DNA of 61,448 nucleotides from Promineifilum sp. (lineage in GTDB: Bacteria; Chloroflexota; Anaerolineae; Promineifilales; Promineifilaceae): contig JAGOZU010000010.1 of the NCBI GenBank assembly GCA_018058545.1, forward strand, positions 1 to 61,448, in the 5' to 3' direction. Positions within the stretch are counted from its first letter, which is position 1. Each line of letters begins with the position of its first letter. Below, one piece after another: positions 25,958 to 35,216 of this stretch. Position numbers and translations under genes: made by a program. The notes beneath the pieces are model-generated. The model did not search any database. It was given only the letters and a program-made list of their open reading frames with translations, and was not told the origin of the DNA.

Positions 25958-27053
25958 CGCCCACCGCTTCAGCCAGAAGTGCGGCGATGATCTTCCTGTC
26001 CGTCACGGCAAAGGCGTATCGATCCAGTTCATCGAGCGTCACCCAGGCATGGTCGGCGACGCCCAGATGCTCGACCTTGCCGTCGACATAGGCGGCATGA
26101 AAGGCATGGAGCGTGATGCGAAAGTGGGTGTAGGCATGTTCGACGACGGTCAGAGCCTCGCCCGGCGCGATCTCCAGCGCCAGCTCCTCGCGGATTTCGC
26201 GCTGCAGCGCGTCCGGCAGGCTCTCGCCCGGCTCCACCTTGCCGCCGGGGAACTCCCACAACCCGCCCAGCAAGCCGTCGAGCGGCCGTTGGGCGATCAG
26301 GATGCGGCCGTCGGACGACGACCCGCTGGTACGCCGGATGACCGCCGCCACGACATCGTAATGGGGCGTGCGCTTGCGCGGCGGCCGAACGGGGCGCTCC
26401 AGTTGCGTGCCTCGTTGGCGGGCCAGGCAATGGCCAACTAGCGGGCAGATGAGGCAGCGAGGGGCCTGGGGAAGGCAGATCTGCTGCCCCAGCTCCATGA
26501 GCGCCTCGTTGTAGTCGCCCGGGCGGACGGCGGGCACGCCCTCCCCGGCCAGCTGCCACAGCCGGGCGCGAGTCCCGGAACGGGTGACATCTTCCTCGAT
26601 ATCGTACAGACGGCTCAGCACCCGGATGATGTTGCCGTCGAGGATGGGCGCGGGCACATCACAGGCGATGGAGGCGATGGCTCCGGCGGTGTAGCGACCG
26701 ATACCGGGCAGCTTCTGCAATTCAGCCACGGTGCGCGGCAGCCGGCCGCCGTAATCGCGCCTGACGATGCCGGCCGCGGCATGGAGGTTGCGCGCCCGGC
26801 TGTAATAGCCCAACCCCTCCCACATCTTCAGCACATCATCCAGCGTGGCCGCCGCCAGCGACTCGACCGACGGCCAGCGAGCCATCCAGCGTTCGTAGTA
26901 CGGGATCACCGTGGCGATCTGCGTCTGCTGCAGCATCACCTCGGCCACCCAGACGGCGTAGGGGTCGCGGGTTCGCCGCCAGGGCCAATCGGCGTGCCCG
27001 GCGTCCCACCACGCCAGAAGGGGCGCGCTGAAGTCCAATGGGGATTCGGCCAT
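25917..27053 (-). CDS. mutY: A/G-specific adenine glycosylase with NUDIX-type C-terminus
   Basis: 378 residues from ATG 27053 (a GTG one codon upstream is possible). It removes adenine mispaired with 8-oxoguanine. Catalytic Glu38 in VAEVMLQQTQ and Asp139 in ILDGNIIRV are spaced exactly as in E. coli MutY (E37/D138); helix-hairpin-helix LPGIGRYTAGAI (116-127); [4Fe-4S] cysteines C193, C200, C203, C209 (C-x6-C-x2-C-x5-C). The C-terminal domain (about 245-360) is NUDIX-like and keeps a full Nudix box, GGKVEPGESLPDALQREIREEL trimmed of flanks, so it may have residual hydrolase activity. It is coupled to kynB (overlapping stop/start) and converges with the epimerase gene. Confidence 0.94.
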   Translation of the reverse strand: MAESPLDFSAPLLAWWDAGHADWPWRRTRDPYAVWVAEVMLQQTQIATVIPYYERWMARWPSVESLAAATLDDVLKMWEGLGYYSRARNLHAAAGIVRRDYGGRLPRTVAELQKLPGIGRYTAGAIASIACDVPAPILDGNIIRVLSRLYDIEEDVTRSGTRARLWQLAGEGVPAVRPGDYNEALMELGQQICLPQAPRCLICPLVGHCLARQRGTQLERPVRPPRKRTPHYDVVAAVIRRTSGSSSDGRILIAQRPLDGLLGGLWEFPGGKVEPGESLPDALQREIREELALEIAPGEALTVVEHAYTHFRITLHAFHAAYVDGKVEHLGVADHAWVTLDELDRYAFAVTDRKIIAALLAEAVGANGETGARACPDD

Positions 27054-27697
27054 CACGCCGGATTCTCGTGCGTTCGCAAGACCGCCCGGACGGGTGAACC
27101 GTCGCCGCCGCGAATCCTGAGCGGCAGGGCAACCAGTTCATACAGGCCGTCGGGCACGCCGGTCAGGTCAAGCCCCTCCAGGATGAAGATACCGTTGCGC
27201 TGCAGGGCGTGGTGACCCGGCAACGATTCGGAGCCGGCATCGTCCACCGACGGCGCATCGGTGCCGTAGAGCACCACCCCCAGCCCGCCCAGATGATCGG
27301 CCAGTTCCGGACTGGGGTAAACGTAGTCGGGTTGAAAGGTGCGCGGATCGGACAGGCTCGCCCCGGAGCGCACCAGCAACCGTGGCGCTCGCCCCAGGCC
27401 ATACCCGGCGAAGTCGGCCGCCGTCAGCGAGCCGGACGTCTTGCCGACCGACACCACTTGGGCCGGGCCCCAATAGACGGCCAGGTCGATTTGCTCCAGC
27501 GTCTGGCCGCCCGCGGCGAAATGATAAGGGGCATCGACATGGGTCCCGGTATGGGCGCTGAGCGACAGGGCGGTCACGTTGGCGGAGTCGCCCTCGGCCA
27601 GGCTGCCCGTCGGCCGCAATTCAAAGGGGGCATCACCCGGCCAGACGGCCATGCCGGGAAACAGTGTGCGGCTGATATCATAGAGTCGTGCGGTCAT
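27053..27697 (-). CDS. kynB: Cyclase-family protein, probable kynurenine formamidase
   Basis: 214 residues, normal for KynB, which hydrolyses N-formylkynurenine in tryptophan catabolism. Seen: VWPGDAPF (18-25), metal-binding HTGTHVDAPYHF (49-60; H49, H53, D55, H59), GTDAPSVDDAGSESLPGHHAL, and the C-terminal KynB-like YELVALPLRIRGGDGSPVRAVLR. No other kynurenine-pathway gene is in the window, so another cyclic amide or ester substrate remains possible. It is first in a two-gene operon with mutY under a near-consensus promoter (27736-27764). Confidence 0.8.
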   Translation of the reverse strand: MTARLYDISRTLFPGMAVWPGDAPFELRPTGSLAEGDSANVTALSLSAHTGTHVDAPYHFAAGGQTLEQIDLAVYWGPAQVVSVGKTSGSLTAADFAGYGLGRAPRLLVRSGASLSDPRTFQPDYVYPSPELADHLGGLGVVLYGTDAPSVDDAGSESLPGHHALQRNGIFILEGLDLTGVPDGLYELVALPLRIRGGDGSPVRAVLRTHENPA

Positions 27698-27735
27698 CGT
27701 CCGGTTACCACCACTGAGAGCATTAATCGGAGTTG

Positions 27736-27764
27736 AGTATAGAGACCGCTCCCGCGTGTGTCAA
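27736..27764 (-). promoter_or_regulatory. Consensus promoter of kynB-mutY
   Basis: Minus strand: perfect TTGACA (27764-27759), 17-base spacer, TATACT (27741-27736); start near 27729, about 31 bases before the kynB ATG. It is the best sigma-70-type promoter in the window. Confidence 0.75.
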
Positions 27765-27798
27765 TCGGCGTGAGGTGGGATGAATCAGCCATTTGTGG

Positions 27799-27804
27799 CA
27801 CAAT
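27799..27804 (+). promoter_or_regulatory. -10-like box before the GHL10 gene
   Basis: CACAAT with 9 bases to the ATG at 27814; no clear -35. It fits the leaderless pattern seen elsewhere. Confidence 0.35.
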
Positions 27805-27813
27805 AACGGCCGA

Positions 27814-29592
27814 ATGAGCATCTGGAAAACCCGCTTTCTGCGACCTGTGATCGCCGTCGCCGCCCTGGCCGGAGCGGCCTGGCTGGCCCTTGCCCAGGGC
27901 GATCACCGCAGCTACTCCCCGGCCGTCATGCGCGGGCCGATCTCCACCGGGTCGCCGGTGGTGAAGATCAACTTCCAGCCCGAGGGCGCGGCGATTCCCC
28001 ACGGCTACCTGCCGGATACCGGCGCGACCTACGCCGACCGCGGCAACGACTTCAGCTACGGCTGGAACGCCGATAACAGCACGACTACGCGCGACCGTAA
28101 TTCGCCTTTCGCCTTCGACCAGCGGTTCGACACGCTCATCCACCTCCAGAAACCGGAGAACCCCGATGCGATCTGGGAGATCGCCCTGCCGCCGGGCGTT
28201 TATGATATTTATGCCGTCGCCGGCGATCCGGAATCCTTTGACGGGTATATGCAGAGCCTCGCCGAGGGGCGGGGGCTTGTGAACGGCGCTCCCCACGAGG
28301 GAAGACGCTTCATCAACGGCACGGCCGCCGCCGTGCCCGTGAGTGACGGTCGCCTGACGATCCGCAGCGGCTCCGGCGCCGTCAACAACAAGCTCTCTTT
28401 CCTGGAGATATACAAGGTCGCCGACCTTCCAACGCCTCCGCCGGACACGGTGGAGTTTCGCGGCCTGTGGGTGACCCGCTTCGATTGGTCTATCCCTCTA
28501 AGCAAGGCCGATCTTGACAAGATCGTTGATGACGCTGCACGGGCAGGGTTCAATGCCATCCTGTTCCAGGTGCGAGCCAACGGCGACGCTTACTATGCCT
28601 CCGGCCTGGAACCCTGGGCCAGGCGAGTTACCGGAACATTTGGACAAGCTCCTAATCCATACTGGGATCCGCTGGCCTACATTATCGATCGCGCCCACAA
28701 GCGCGGCGTCCAAGTACATGCTTATGTCAATGTCTACCCCATATGGGAAAACTGCACCCCGCCACCGGAGGACACAAATCCCAGGTCGCCCTATTATTTG
28801 CTGCGCGACGAGCATGGCCTGACCGGCGAACAACTAAACGGGGCGCAATGGCAACAACAGGGCGGGGTCTATTGCTCCGATTATCTTTACGCCACCCCAG
28901 CCTCGACTGTTTACCGTGATCACGTCAAGGCGGTGGTCGCCGATCTGGTCCAGCGCTATGCGATCGACGGGATCCACTTGGATCGGGTGCGCTATGCCGG
29001 GCGCACCTTGTCGTGCGATCCGGTCAGCAAGGCGGTATTCGGCCGCGACTGCTTCACCGGCGGCGATCCGGCCTATGAAGACTGGCAGCGGGAACAGGTC
29101 AATACGCTGGTGCGCAAAATCTACAACGAGGTGATCGTGCCCGCCGGCCGCGACATCTGGCTCTCGGCCGCCGTCTGGCACACCTACCAAGATCGGTGGG
29201 ACTGGGGCAACAGTCAGGGGTATAGCGACTATTATCAGGACTCGCGCGCCTGGGTCAGGGACGGCTACATCGACGCACTCATGCCGATGATCTACTCCTC
29301 TAAGCCGCCCGGCGAAAACCCATTCCCCTTTGAAAAGTGGAGGATACTGGCCCAGGACTTTCAGGATAATCGCGCCGGGCGATATGCTATCCCCGGCATC
29401 GGTGGCATCGGGGAGGGTTTGCTCTCCTTCGACGACGTTGTCGATCGTATTGAGGCGGCGCGCGCCATGGGAACCGCCGGCCATGTCATATTCTCCTATG
29501 GGGCGCTGCGGGATAACGACTACTTCGACGATCTGGCTGCCGGGCCGTACGCCACACCCGCGGCCGTGCCCGAAATCACCTGGCACGACTGA
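27814..29592 (+). CDS. Secreted GHL10-type glycoside hydrolase (DUF187)
   Basis: 592 residues. Signal peptide (1-28, ...AWLALAQG), a malectin-like beta region (about 45-195; VKINFQPEGA, DRGNDFSYGWNAD, GVYDIYAVAGDPESFDGYMQ), then a TIM-barrel GHL10 domain (about 210-540) beginning VEFRGLWVTRFDWSIP and containing GFNAILFQVRANGDAYY, RGVQVHAYVNVYPIW, AIDGIHLDRVRYAG and YIDALMPMIYSS. The family is thought to cleave extracellular glycans (some members act on peptidoglycan or glycosaminoglycan-like polymers). It opens the plus-strand glycan locus, 24 bases before the first glycosyltransferase, and may trim the polymer made there. The start is ATG 27814; the in-frame extension upstream lacks a signal peptide. 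Confidence 0.85.
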   Translation: MSIWKTRFLRPVIAVAALAGAAWLALAQGDHRSYSPAVMRGPISTGSPVVKINFQPEGAAIPHGYLPDTGATYADRGNDFSYGWNADNSTTTRDRNSPFAFDQRFDTLIHLQKPENPDAIWEIALPPGVYDIYAVAGDPESFDGYMQSLAEGRGLVNGAPHEGRRFINGTAAAVPVSDGRLTIRSGSGAVNNKLSFLEIYKVADLPTPPPDTVEFRGLWVTRFDWSIPLSKADLDKIVDDAARAGFNAILFQVRANGDAYYASGLEPWARRVTGTFGQAPNPYWDPLAYIIDRAHKRGVQVHAYVNVYPIWENCTPPPEDTNPRSPYYLLRDEHGLTGEQLNGAQWQQQGGVYCSDYLYATPASTVYRDHVKAVVADLVQRYAIDGIHLDRVRYAGRTLSCDPVSKAVFGRDCFTGGDPAYEDWQREQVNTLVRKIYNEVIVPAGRDIWLSAAVWHTYQDRWDWGNSQGYSDYYQDSRAWVRDGYIDALMPMIYSSKPPGENPFPFEKWRILAQDFQDNRAGRYAIPGIGGIGEGLLSFDDVVDRIEAARAMGTAGHVIFSYGALRDNDYFDDLAAGPYATPAAVPEITWHD

Positions 29593-29616
29593 CGGCCAAT
29601 CCGCGCAATTCCAAAG

Positions 29617-31134
29617 ATGAGCCATCATACCACCCAAGGCGACCGGACGGCCGAGCTACACAAGCGCGCGACCTTGCGCGAGTACGTCTTCACCTCCGAT
29701 ACGCCAGTCATCGGGGGGCTAATCGCCCGACTGCGCACGGCCTGGAACAGCGTCGCCACCCGCCCGCAGGTACGGCCGTTGATGGAGCAGCAATCCGCCT
29801 TCAACCGGGCGCTGGCGGATTGGCTGGAGCGGCCGCCGGGTCTGTCCGAACTGGACACACGCCTTGCCGAACAGGATCGCCATGTGACGCGCCTGTTCAA
29901 CGCCGTCGGTACGGCCGAGGCACAAGCGGCCTTCCGGCAAAAGATGCCGGCCGCGGGTCGCCACCGCCTGCGCCTCGCTTATTTCAGCCCGATGCCGCCC
30001 GACCGCAGCGGCATCGCCGACTACAGCGCCGAATTGCTGCCCCATCTGGCGAAACTGGCCGATGTCACCATCTTCACAGACGAACCCGGCACGGCCCAAT
30101 CACCCGGCCTGACGGTGCGGCCGACGAGCGACTACCCTCATCGGCGTCGGGAGTTCGATCTGCCTCTCTACCAGATGGGCAACAGCGCTTTTCATGAGTC
30201 GATGTACGACTTGCTGGTGCGATATCCCGGCGTAGTCATGCTCCATGACTACTTTCTGCATCATTTCATCCGCCACCATACGGCGGGGCACGACGATTGG
30301 ACGGCCTACGGCCGCGAGATGGCCTACTCATTGAATAGCGACGGCCGCGCCCTCGCCCAGGCCATCCATGCGGGCCGTGCCGAAGCGCCTCTGTTTGAAG
30401 AGCCGTTGAACCGCAGGTTGCTCGATGCTTCCCTGGGGTTGATCGTCCATAGCCGGTACGCCGCCGAGCGCGCCCGGCGACAACGCTCCGACCTTCCGCT
30501 GGCGGTCGTCCAGGCGCTCATCGAGCCACGTCCCGGCCGCAGCTTGCGAGATCGCCTGGCCTTGCCGGATAACGCCGTGCTGTTCGGCAGTTTCGGGCAG
30601 ATCACGGCCGAGAAGCGGATCGACCTGGCCCTTCAGGCATTTCAGCGCGTGCGCCGGAACTATCTCGCCGCCCACTACCTGCTGGTCGGGGAGACGCGGC
30701 CGGACGTCGATTTGCCCGCGCTGCTGGCCGAATACGAGCTGGCAGATGCCGTGCATCAGATCGGCTATGTCGCCGATTTGGCGGAGTTTGTAGACTGGAT
30801 CACCACGGTCGATGTCGTGGTCAACCTGAGACAGCCGACGGTGGGCGAGACATCGGCCATAGCCCTGCGCGCCATGGCTGCCGCCCGGCCGCTCATCGTC
30901 TTCGACCATGGCTGGTACAGCGAGCTGCCGGACGATGCGGCCATGAAAACGGCCCCGGGCGACATCGACGCCTTGCAAGCAGCCATGGAGCGCCTGACCG
31001 CGTCGGCCGAGACGCGCCGATCCATGGGCGCCGCCGGTCTGGACTACGTACATCGCCACTGCCTGCCACAACACGTCGCCCGCGCCTATATCGATTTTCT
31101 GTATCACGTCCTGGAGACGGTCGGGCATGGCTGA
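29617..31134 (+). CDS. Glycosyltransferase with N-terminal cluster-specific module
   Basis: 505 residues. Residues 1-110 form an extra helical module (TPVIGGLIARLRTAWNSVA, 28-46) also found, in diverged form, in the FkbM protein and the small protein further downstream. From about 115 a GT-B domain starts RLRLAYFSPMPPDRSGIADYSAELLPHL and contains VVMLHDYFLHHFIRHH and, in the C-domain, FGSFGQITAEKRIDLALQAF. The EX7E region reads GETSAIALRAMAAARP, so the second glutamate is not conserved. It probably adds a sugar to a surface glycan; donor and acceptor are unknown. It overlaps the next gene by 8 bases. Confidence 0.82.
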   Translation: MSHHTTQGDRTAELHKRATLREYVFTSDTPVIGGLIARLRTAWNSVATRPQVRPLMEQQSAFNRALADWLERPPGLSELDTRLAEQDRHVTRLFNAVGTAEAQAAFRQKMPAAGRHRLRLAYFSPMPPDRSGIADYSAELLPHLAKLADVTIFTDEPGTAQSPGLTVRPTSDYPHRRREFDLPLYQMGNSAFHESMYDLLVRYPGVVMLHDYFLHHFIRHHTAGHDDWTAYGREMAYSLNSDGRALAQAIHAGRAEAPLFEEPLNRRLLDASLGLIVHSRYAAERARRQRSDLPLAVVQALIEPRPGRSLRDRLALPDNAVLFGSFGQITAEKRIDLALQAFQRVRRNYLAAHYLLVGETRPDVDLPALLAEYELADAVHQIGYVADLAEFVDWITTVDVVVNLRQPTVGETSAIALRAMAAARPLIVFDHGWYSELPDDAAMKTAPGDIDALQAAMERLTASAETRRSMGAAGLDYVHRHCLPQHVARAYIDFLYHVLETVGHG

Positions 31135-33292
31135 TTGGCCGGGTCTCCTGCTGTTAGCCGCCCTGATAGTTCTGTCGGGGGCGCTGCTGGTATTGAACTT
31201 CTTGCCCCGCCGGGCGCGCTGGAGTCTGCCGACGGCTTTTGCCGCTCTGGCCTTGGGCGTGATAGCTACGGGCTGGTTGGGCCTGATTCTGGCGGAGTTT
31301 GGCTGGTTCGGCCGTTGGCAGCTCGCGGCCGCCTTGGGCGTTCTTAGCATAGCACTGTTCATCCGCTTGCGTCTGTCCGGCAAGCTGGCCGGGCCGGACG
31401 ACGCCCTTCCGGACGAGCCACGCTGGGCCTCGTGGGAATGGGTCATGCTGGCCGTGTGGCTGGTGGCCGCCGTCTGGCTTTTCTTCCGGCCACACGAATA
31501 CGTATACGGCGGGACCGACGCCGGAGTGTACGTCAGTCTGGGGGCGGAAATCTCGCGGCATGGCGGCTTTCGGCTCGTGGATGAGACCTTTGCCGCGCTG
31601 CCCCCCGAGTTGCAGGCGGCCGTTGTTCGCCCATTGCCCAATACGCCGGGCACGACCTCCTACCTGTTCCCCGGCTTTTACGTCACCGACGCCGCCGCCG
31701 GTCGCCTGACGCCGCAGTTTTATCCGCTCCATCCGGTGTTGCAGGCCGCCGTCTTCGGCGCCGCGGGTGGGGGCGCATCCGGCGTTCGGGCCGAGCTGTT
31801 GCTGGTCGGCCTGTGGATGTTGCTGGGCACGCTGGCTGTCTATCTGACGGCGCGCGAGGCAGGCGGGCCGGTCGTGGGGGCGCTGGCGCTGGCCGGCCTG
31901 AGCCTCATGGGGTTGCAGGTGTGGTTCGGCCGCTATCCGACCAGCGAGAGCCTGACCCAATTCATGCTATGGACCGGGCTATGGGGCGTGGCGCGCTGGC
32001 TGGGCGGGCGTGGCCCGTCGGCGTTATGGGCCTTTGTCGCCGGGTGTGCCTTCGGGGCGGTGTTTCTGGTACGAATCGATAGTCTGGTCATGCTACCCGT
32101 CTTCTCGATTTTTCTCGTCTGGCGCTGGATCGGGGGATGGCAACGAGCCGATTCATGGTTTGCCCTGCCCTTCGTGGCGCTGGTCGTCCATTCCCTTCTG
32201 CACGGCCACTTCCTGAGCGCGCCCTATTTCTACGAGACGGTGGGTTATGGCGTATTTCTGCTGCAACGCGCTTGGCCGGTACTTCTGGTGGCGATCCTCG
32301 TCGCCACGGCCGTCCTGTGGTGGCTGGCCCGCAACCGCGACCGGCTGCACGCCCCGGAGAAACTCAGGCGGCCGTTTCTGGCGGCGCTGGTCTTCTCGCT
32401 GCTGGCCTATGCCGTCTATGGCTGGTTCATTCGCCCCGGACTGGCGACGACCACGATGCGACCGGACGTGTTCAGCGGCGGCGAAATCCCGGTGACAAAC
32501 CACGAGAACTGGCTCCGCCTGGGCTGGTATCTCTCGCCGGTTGGCGTCTGGCTGGGCGTCCTCGGGGGTTGCCTGCTGGTCTGGCGCATCGAGCGCCGCA
32601 CGGCGTTATTGGTGGCTTTCGGCTGGCTGTTTTCTATCGTGTACCTGTGGAATATCAGCGCCAACCCGCACCACGTCTATGTCATGCGCCGCTATGTACC
32701 CGTCGTCGTGCCGTTCTTTATCCTCGGCGGAGCCTGTCTGTTAGCCTGTCGAGGATTTTCGCGCGAGAGCTGGAGCACCCGGCCTGGAGACATATTGCCC
32801 AGACTGCCCTATCCAGCCGCCCCGGCGATCCTGGCCGTCTTCGCCGCCGTCTGGCTGGCCGGGTTGGGCTGGCACGCGCGCGGGCTAATATCCCAGGTCG
32901 ATAACCCCGGCCTGGTCGAGCAAATCGATAACCTGGCCGGGCAAATGCCGCCCGAGGCCGTGCTCCTGTTCAACGATCCCGCGCCTGTCGGGCAGGGAGA
33001 CATCTGGGGTACGCCGCTCAAGTTCATTTTCGGCCACGACGCCTTCACCCTGCGGCAGCCGCCTGAGGCCATAGCCCCCTCGTTGGTTGAGACGATAAAA
33101 ACGTGGCAGAATAGCGGTCGAACCGTCATCTGGGTCGGCGACACCGGTTGGCTGGATGAGGCGTCTATCCCTTATCATACGGAGTTGGTGACCATGAACC
33201 GCGAGCATCTGGAAAATAGCTATTTCTACAGGCCACAGGCTATCATCCTCGACACAACGGTTCTGACGGTGAGCTACCTGGAGTCAGACTGA
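31127..33292 (+). CDS. Polytopic membrane protein, GT-C glycosyltransferase-like
   Basis: 721 residues with about 12-13 hydrophobic helices. The first external loop has EYVYGGTDAGVYVSLGAEISRHGG, an acidic-aromatic motif typical of lipid-phosphate-sugar-dependent GT-C enzymes (ArnT/PMT class). A basic segment RNRDRLHAPEKLRRP is cytosolic, and ISANPHHVYVMRRYVPVVVPFF is near the end of the membrane part. The C-terminal 130 residues are soluble (ALLFNDPAPVGQGDIWGTPL). It may transfer sugars from polyprenyl-phosphate donors outside the membrane, or help polymerise the glycan. It overlaps the upstream gene by 8 bases and abuts the FkbM gene by one base. The specific family is not certain. Confidence 0.7.
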   Translation: MADWPGLLLLAALIVLSGALLVLNFLPRRARWSLPTAFAALALGVIATGWLGLILAEFGWFGRWQLAAALGVLSIALFIRLRLSGKLAGPDDALPDEPRWASWEWVMLAVWLVAAVWLFFRPHEYVYGGTDAGVYVSLGAEISRHGGFRLVDETFAALPPELQAAVVRPLPNTPGTTSYLFPGFYVTDAAAGRLTPQFYPLHPVLQAAVFGAAGGGASGVRAELLLVGLWMLLGTLAVYLTAREAGGPVVGALALAGLSLMGLQVWFGRYPTSESLTQFMLWTGLWGVARWLGGRGPSALWAFVAGCAFGAVFLVRIDSLVMLPVFSIFLVWRWIGGWQRADSWFALPFVALVVHSLLHGHFLSAPYFYETVGYGVFLLQRAWPVLLVAILVATAVLWWLARNRDRLHAPEKLRRPFLAALVFSLLAYAVYGWFIRPGLATTTMRPDVFSGGEIPVTNHENWLRLGWYLSPVGVWLGVLGGCLLVWRIERRTALLVAFGWLFSIVYLWNISANPHHVYVMRRYVPVVVPFFILGGACLLACRGFSRESWSTRPGDILPRLPYPAAPAILAVFAAVWLAGLGWHARGLISQVDNPGLVEQIDNLAGQMPPEAVLLFNDPAPVGQGDIWGTPLKFIFGHDAFTLRQPPEAIAPSLVETIKTWQNSGRTVIWVGDTGWLDEASIPYHTELVTMNREHLENSYFYRPQAIILDTTVLTVSYLESD

Positions 33293-33293
33293 A

Positions 33294-34661
33294 ATGGATC
33301 GCAGCGAAAGTGGTGAACAATCGGCCGAGGCCGTCGATATCGAAAGCGTGATGCAGGAGGTGCGCCGGCAAATCCTGGAGCGCCAGTTGCCCGGCCAACT
33401 ACATCTTCCCGACAAGGCCAACAGTCTCCCGCCGGAATATTATGAGCACCTGTTTCGGGCCGGGTTGGCCCAGAGCAAGATAGACGTGGACATGCTGGTG
33501 ACACCAAGCTCCGTGCCGCTGGTCGGGCCACTCATCGATCGCCTGCGGGTGAAAGTTCACGAGCTGGTGATTTTCTATATCAACCGCTTCGCCGAAAATC
33601 AGGCCCGGGTGACCCACCATATGCTCCAGGCGCTGGCTGTGCTCGGCCGCCCGGAAAACCGCACAGGAGCGCCCGGCCAACTCCCCGCAGGACAGGCCGG
33701 ATCGTCCGTTCCGGGGGATGATCGTGCCACACTGGACGATGTCCTGGCCGGCTATCGGCTCCTCCTCGGCCGCGAACCGGACGCCGACGGCTGGAATTAC
33801 TGGTCGGATTTGGTACTGAACCAATCCGTGCCGCGAGCTTTTCTCGTGGACACCATGCTTAACAGTCAGGAGTTCAAGGGCTTGCAGGCGGAGCGATTTC
33901 GCCCCACGCTTGTGGAACTGCCTGACTTCAAGCTATATGTTCGCCTGAATGATATCTCCATCGGCGCGGCAATCGCCCGCGAAAAAAGCTATGAGACCCA
34001 TGTCAGCCGAGTTTTAGGTGAGTTTCTGTCTCCCGGCATGACGTTCGTCGATGTGGGAGCCAACGTCGGCTACTTCTCGCTCCTGGCGGCCGCACGAGTC
34101 GGCCCCGACGGTCGGGTGTTCGCTTTCGAGCCAAACCCGGCCAATGGTGAACTTCTGCGGCAGAGCATGGTCGCCAACGGATTCGAAACGATCATCACTC
34201 TTCAGATCGCCGCCGTAGCCGAAGAGGCCGGAATGCTCCGTTTTGTGACGCCGGGCGTCGACAGCAACGGCATGATCGCCGGCCTGAATGAATCGGCCGC
34301 GGCCGATCTGCCGGCGGTCGAGGCGGTTACATTGGATCACGCACTGGCCGACTGCGATCGCGTGGATGTCATCAAGATGGATATCGAGGGCGCGGAGGCG
34401 CGAGCCTGGCGCGGGATGCAATCCATTATCCGCCGCCACCGGCCGGTGTTGTTGTTCGAGTTCTCGCCAACCCTGCTGCGTCGGACCAGCGACATCGACC
34501 CCGCCGCCTTTCTGGAGGATGTCCGGTCCGAGTACGACCTGTACGTCATCTCAACCAATGGCGTTGTGGCTCCCAGGCCAGACAGCGTCGCGGCCATCAT
34601 GGAGCAGCACGCCGCCGCCGGGCTTGCCCATCTCGATATCCTGGCGCGGCCGCGGAAATAG
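33294..34661 (+). CDS. FkbM-type methyltransferase with N-terminal module and DUF4214-like domain
   Basis: 455 residues in three parts. Residues 1-120 are the cluster-specific helical module (VPLVGPLIDRLRVKVHELV then FYINRFAENQAR). Residues about 145-200 are DUF4214-like (YRLLLGREPDADGWNYWSD). Residues about 235-455 are an FkbM methyltransferase: SAM motif FVDVGANVGYFSLLAA, FAFEPNPANG, DVIKMDIEGAEARAWRGM and VLLFEFSP. The enzyme probably O-methylates a sugar of the surface glycan. It starts one base after the membrane protein stop and is followed by the small protein carrying the same module. Confidence 0.85.
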   Translation: MDRSESGEQSAEAVDIESVMQEVRRQILERQLPGQLHLPDKANSLPPEYYEHLFRAGLAQSKIDVDMLVTPSSVPLVGPLIDRLRVKVHELVIFYINRFAENQARVTHHMLQALAVLGRPENRTGAPGQLPAGQAGSSVPGDDRATLDDVLAGYRLLLGREPDADGWNYWSDLVLNQSVPRAFLVDTMLNSQEFKGLQAERFRPTLVELPDFKLYVRLNDISIGAAIAREKSYETHVSRVLGEFLSPGMTFVDVGANVGYFSLLAAARVGPDGRVFAFEPNPANGELLRQSMVANGFETIITLQIAAVAEEAGMLRFVTPGVDSNGMIAGLNESAAADLPAVEAVTLDHALADCDRVDVIKMDIEGAEARAWRGMQSIIRRHRPVLLFEFSPTLLRRTSDIDPAAFLEDVRSEYDLYVISTNGVVAPRPDSVAAIMEQHAAAGLAHLDILARPRK

Positions 34662-34703
34662 CTCCAATGGCGGCGCATCAAACACCACACCCATTTGAAC
34701 ACT

Positions 34704-35216
34704 ATGAACGAATCGGAACAGCGACCCATAACAACAGGCCCATGGCTGACGATCCACGACGAGGAGATCACATCGGAGGAGCTTGTCAGGGAAGTCGAGA
34801 GGCGGGTGGCCCTGCGCCGCGAACAACTGGGCAGCGTGAACCTGGTTTTCCCCACATTCGGCCACGTGTCCACCTTCCCTGAACCAGCCGGGGATGCGCT
34901 CAACCCGCAGATCTTCTATTACCTGAAGCAAGCCAACCGAACGCCCTCCCCCGCCGTCGAGCCAATCCTTGCGCCGTCCCCGGCCACCCGGACGCCCGTC
35001 CTCGGCCGCCTCTGGGGCCGCATCCGAGGCGAGATGCATAATCTGGTCCTGTTTTATGTCAACCGATCGGTGAGCGACCAGGCTCGCCTCAACGTCAATC
35101 TCATCAGTGTTATGAACGAGATGACGCGCGCCCTCCAGGATCAGCAAGCCCGGATCGAGACCCTGCAGGACGAAGTCCGTCGCCTGACCCAGGACACTGA
35201 ACAACCACCCCAATGA
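34704..35216 (+). CDS. Small protein carrying only the cluster-specific module
   Basis: 170 residues, no known domain. An N-terminal charged helix (EEITSEELVREVERRVALRR) is followed by the segment TPVLGRLWGRIRGEMHNLV, then FYVNRSVSDQARLNVNLISVMNEM, and a C-terminal coiled coil (ALQDQQARIETLQDEVRRLTQD). The middle aligns by eye with the N-terminus of the FkbM protein just upstream and more weakly with the first glycosyltransferase. It may be a scaffold or membrane-surface adaptor for the glycan enzymes. The start is uncertain (ATG 34704 or TTG 34695; no ribosome site). It overlaps the next gene by 4 bases. Confidence 0.7.
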   Translation: MNESEQRPITTGPWLTIHDEEITSEELVREVERRVALRREQLGSVNLVFPTFGHVSTFPEPAGDALNPQIFYYLKQANRTPSPAVEPILAPSPATRTPVLGRLWGRIRGEMHNLVLFYVNRSVSDQARLNVNLISVMNEMTRALQDQQARIETLQDEVRRLTQDTEQPPQ

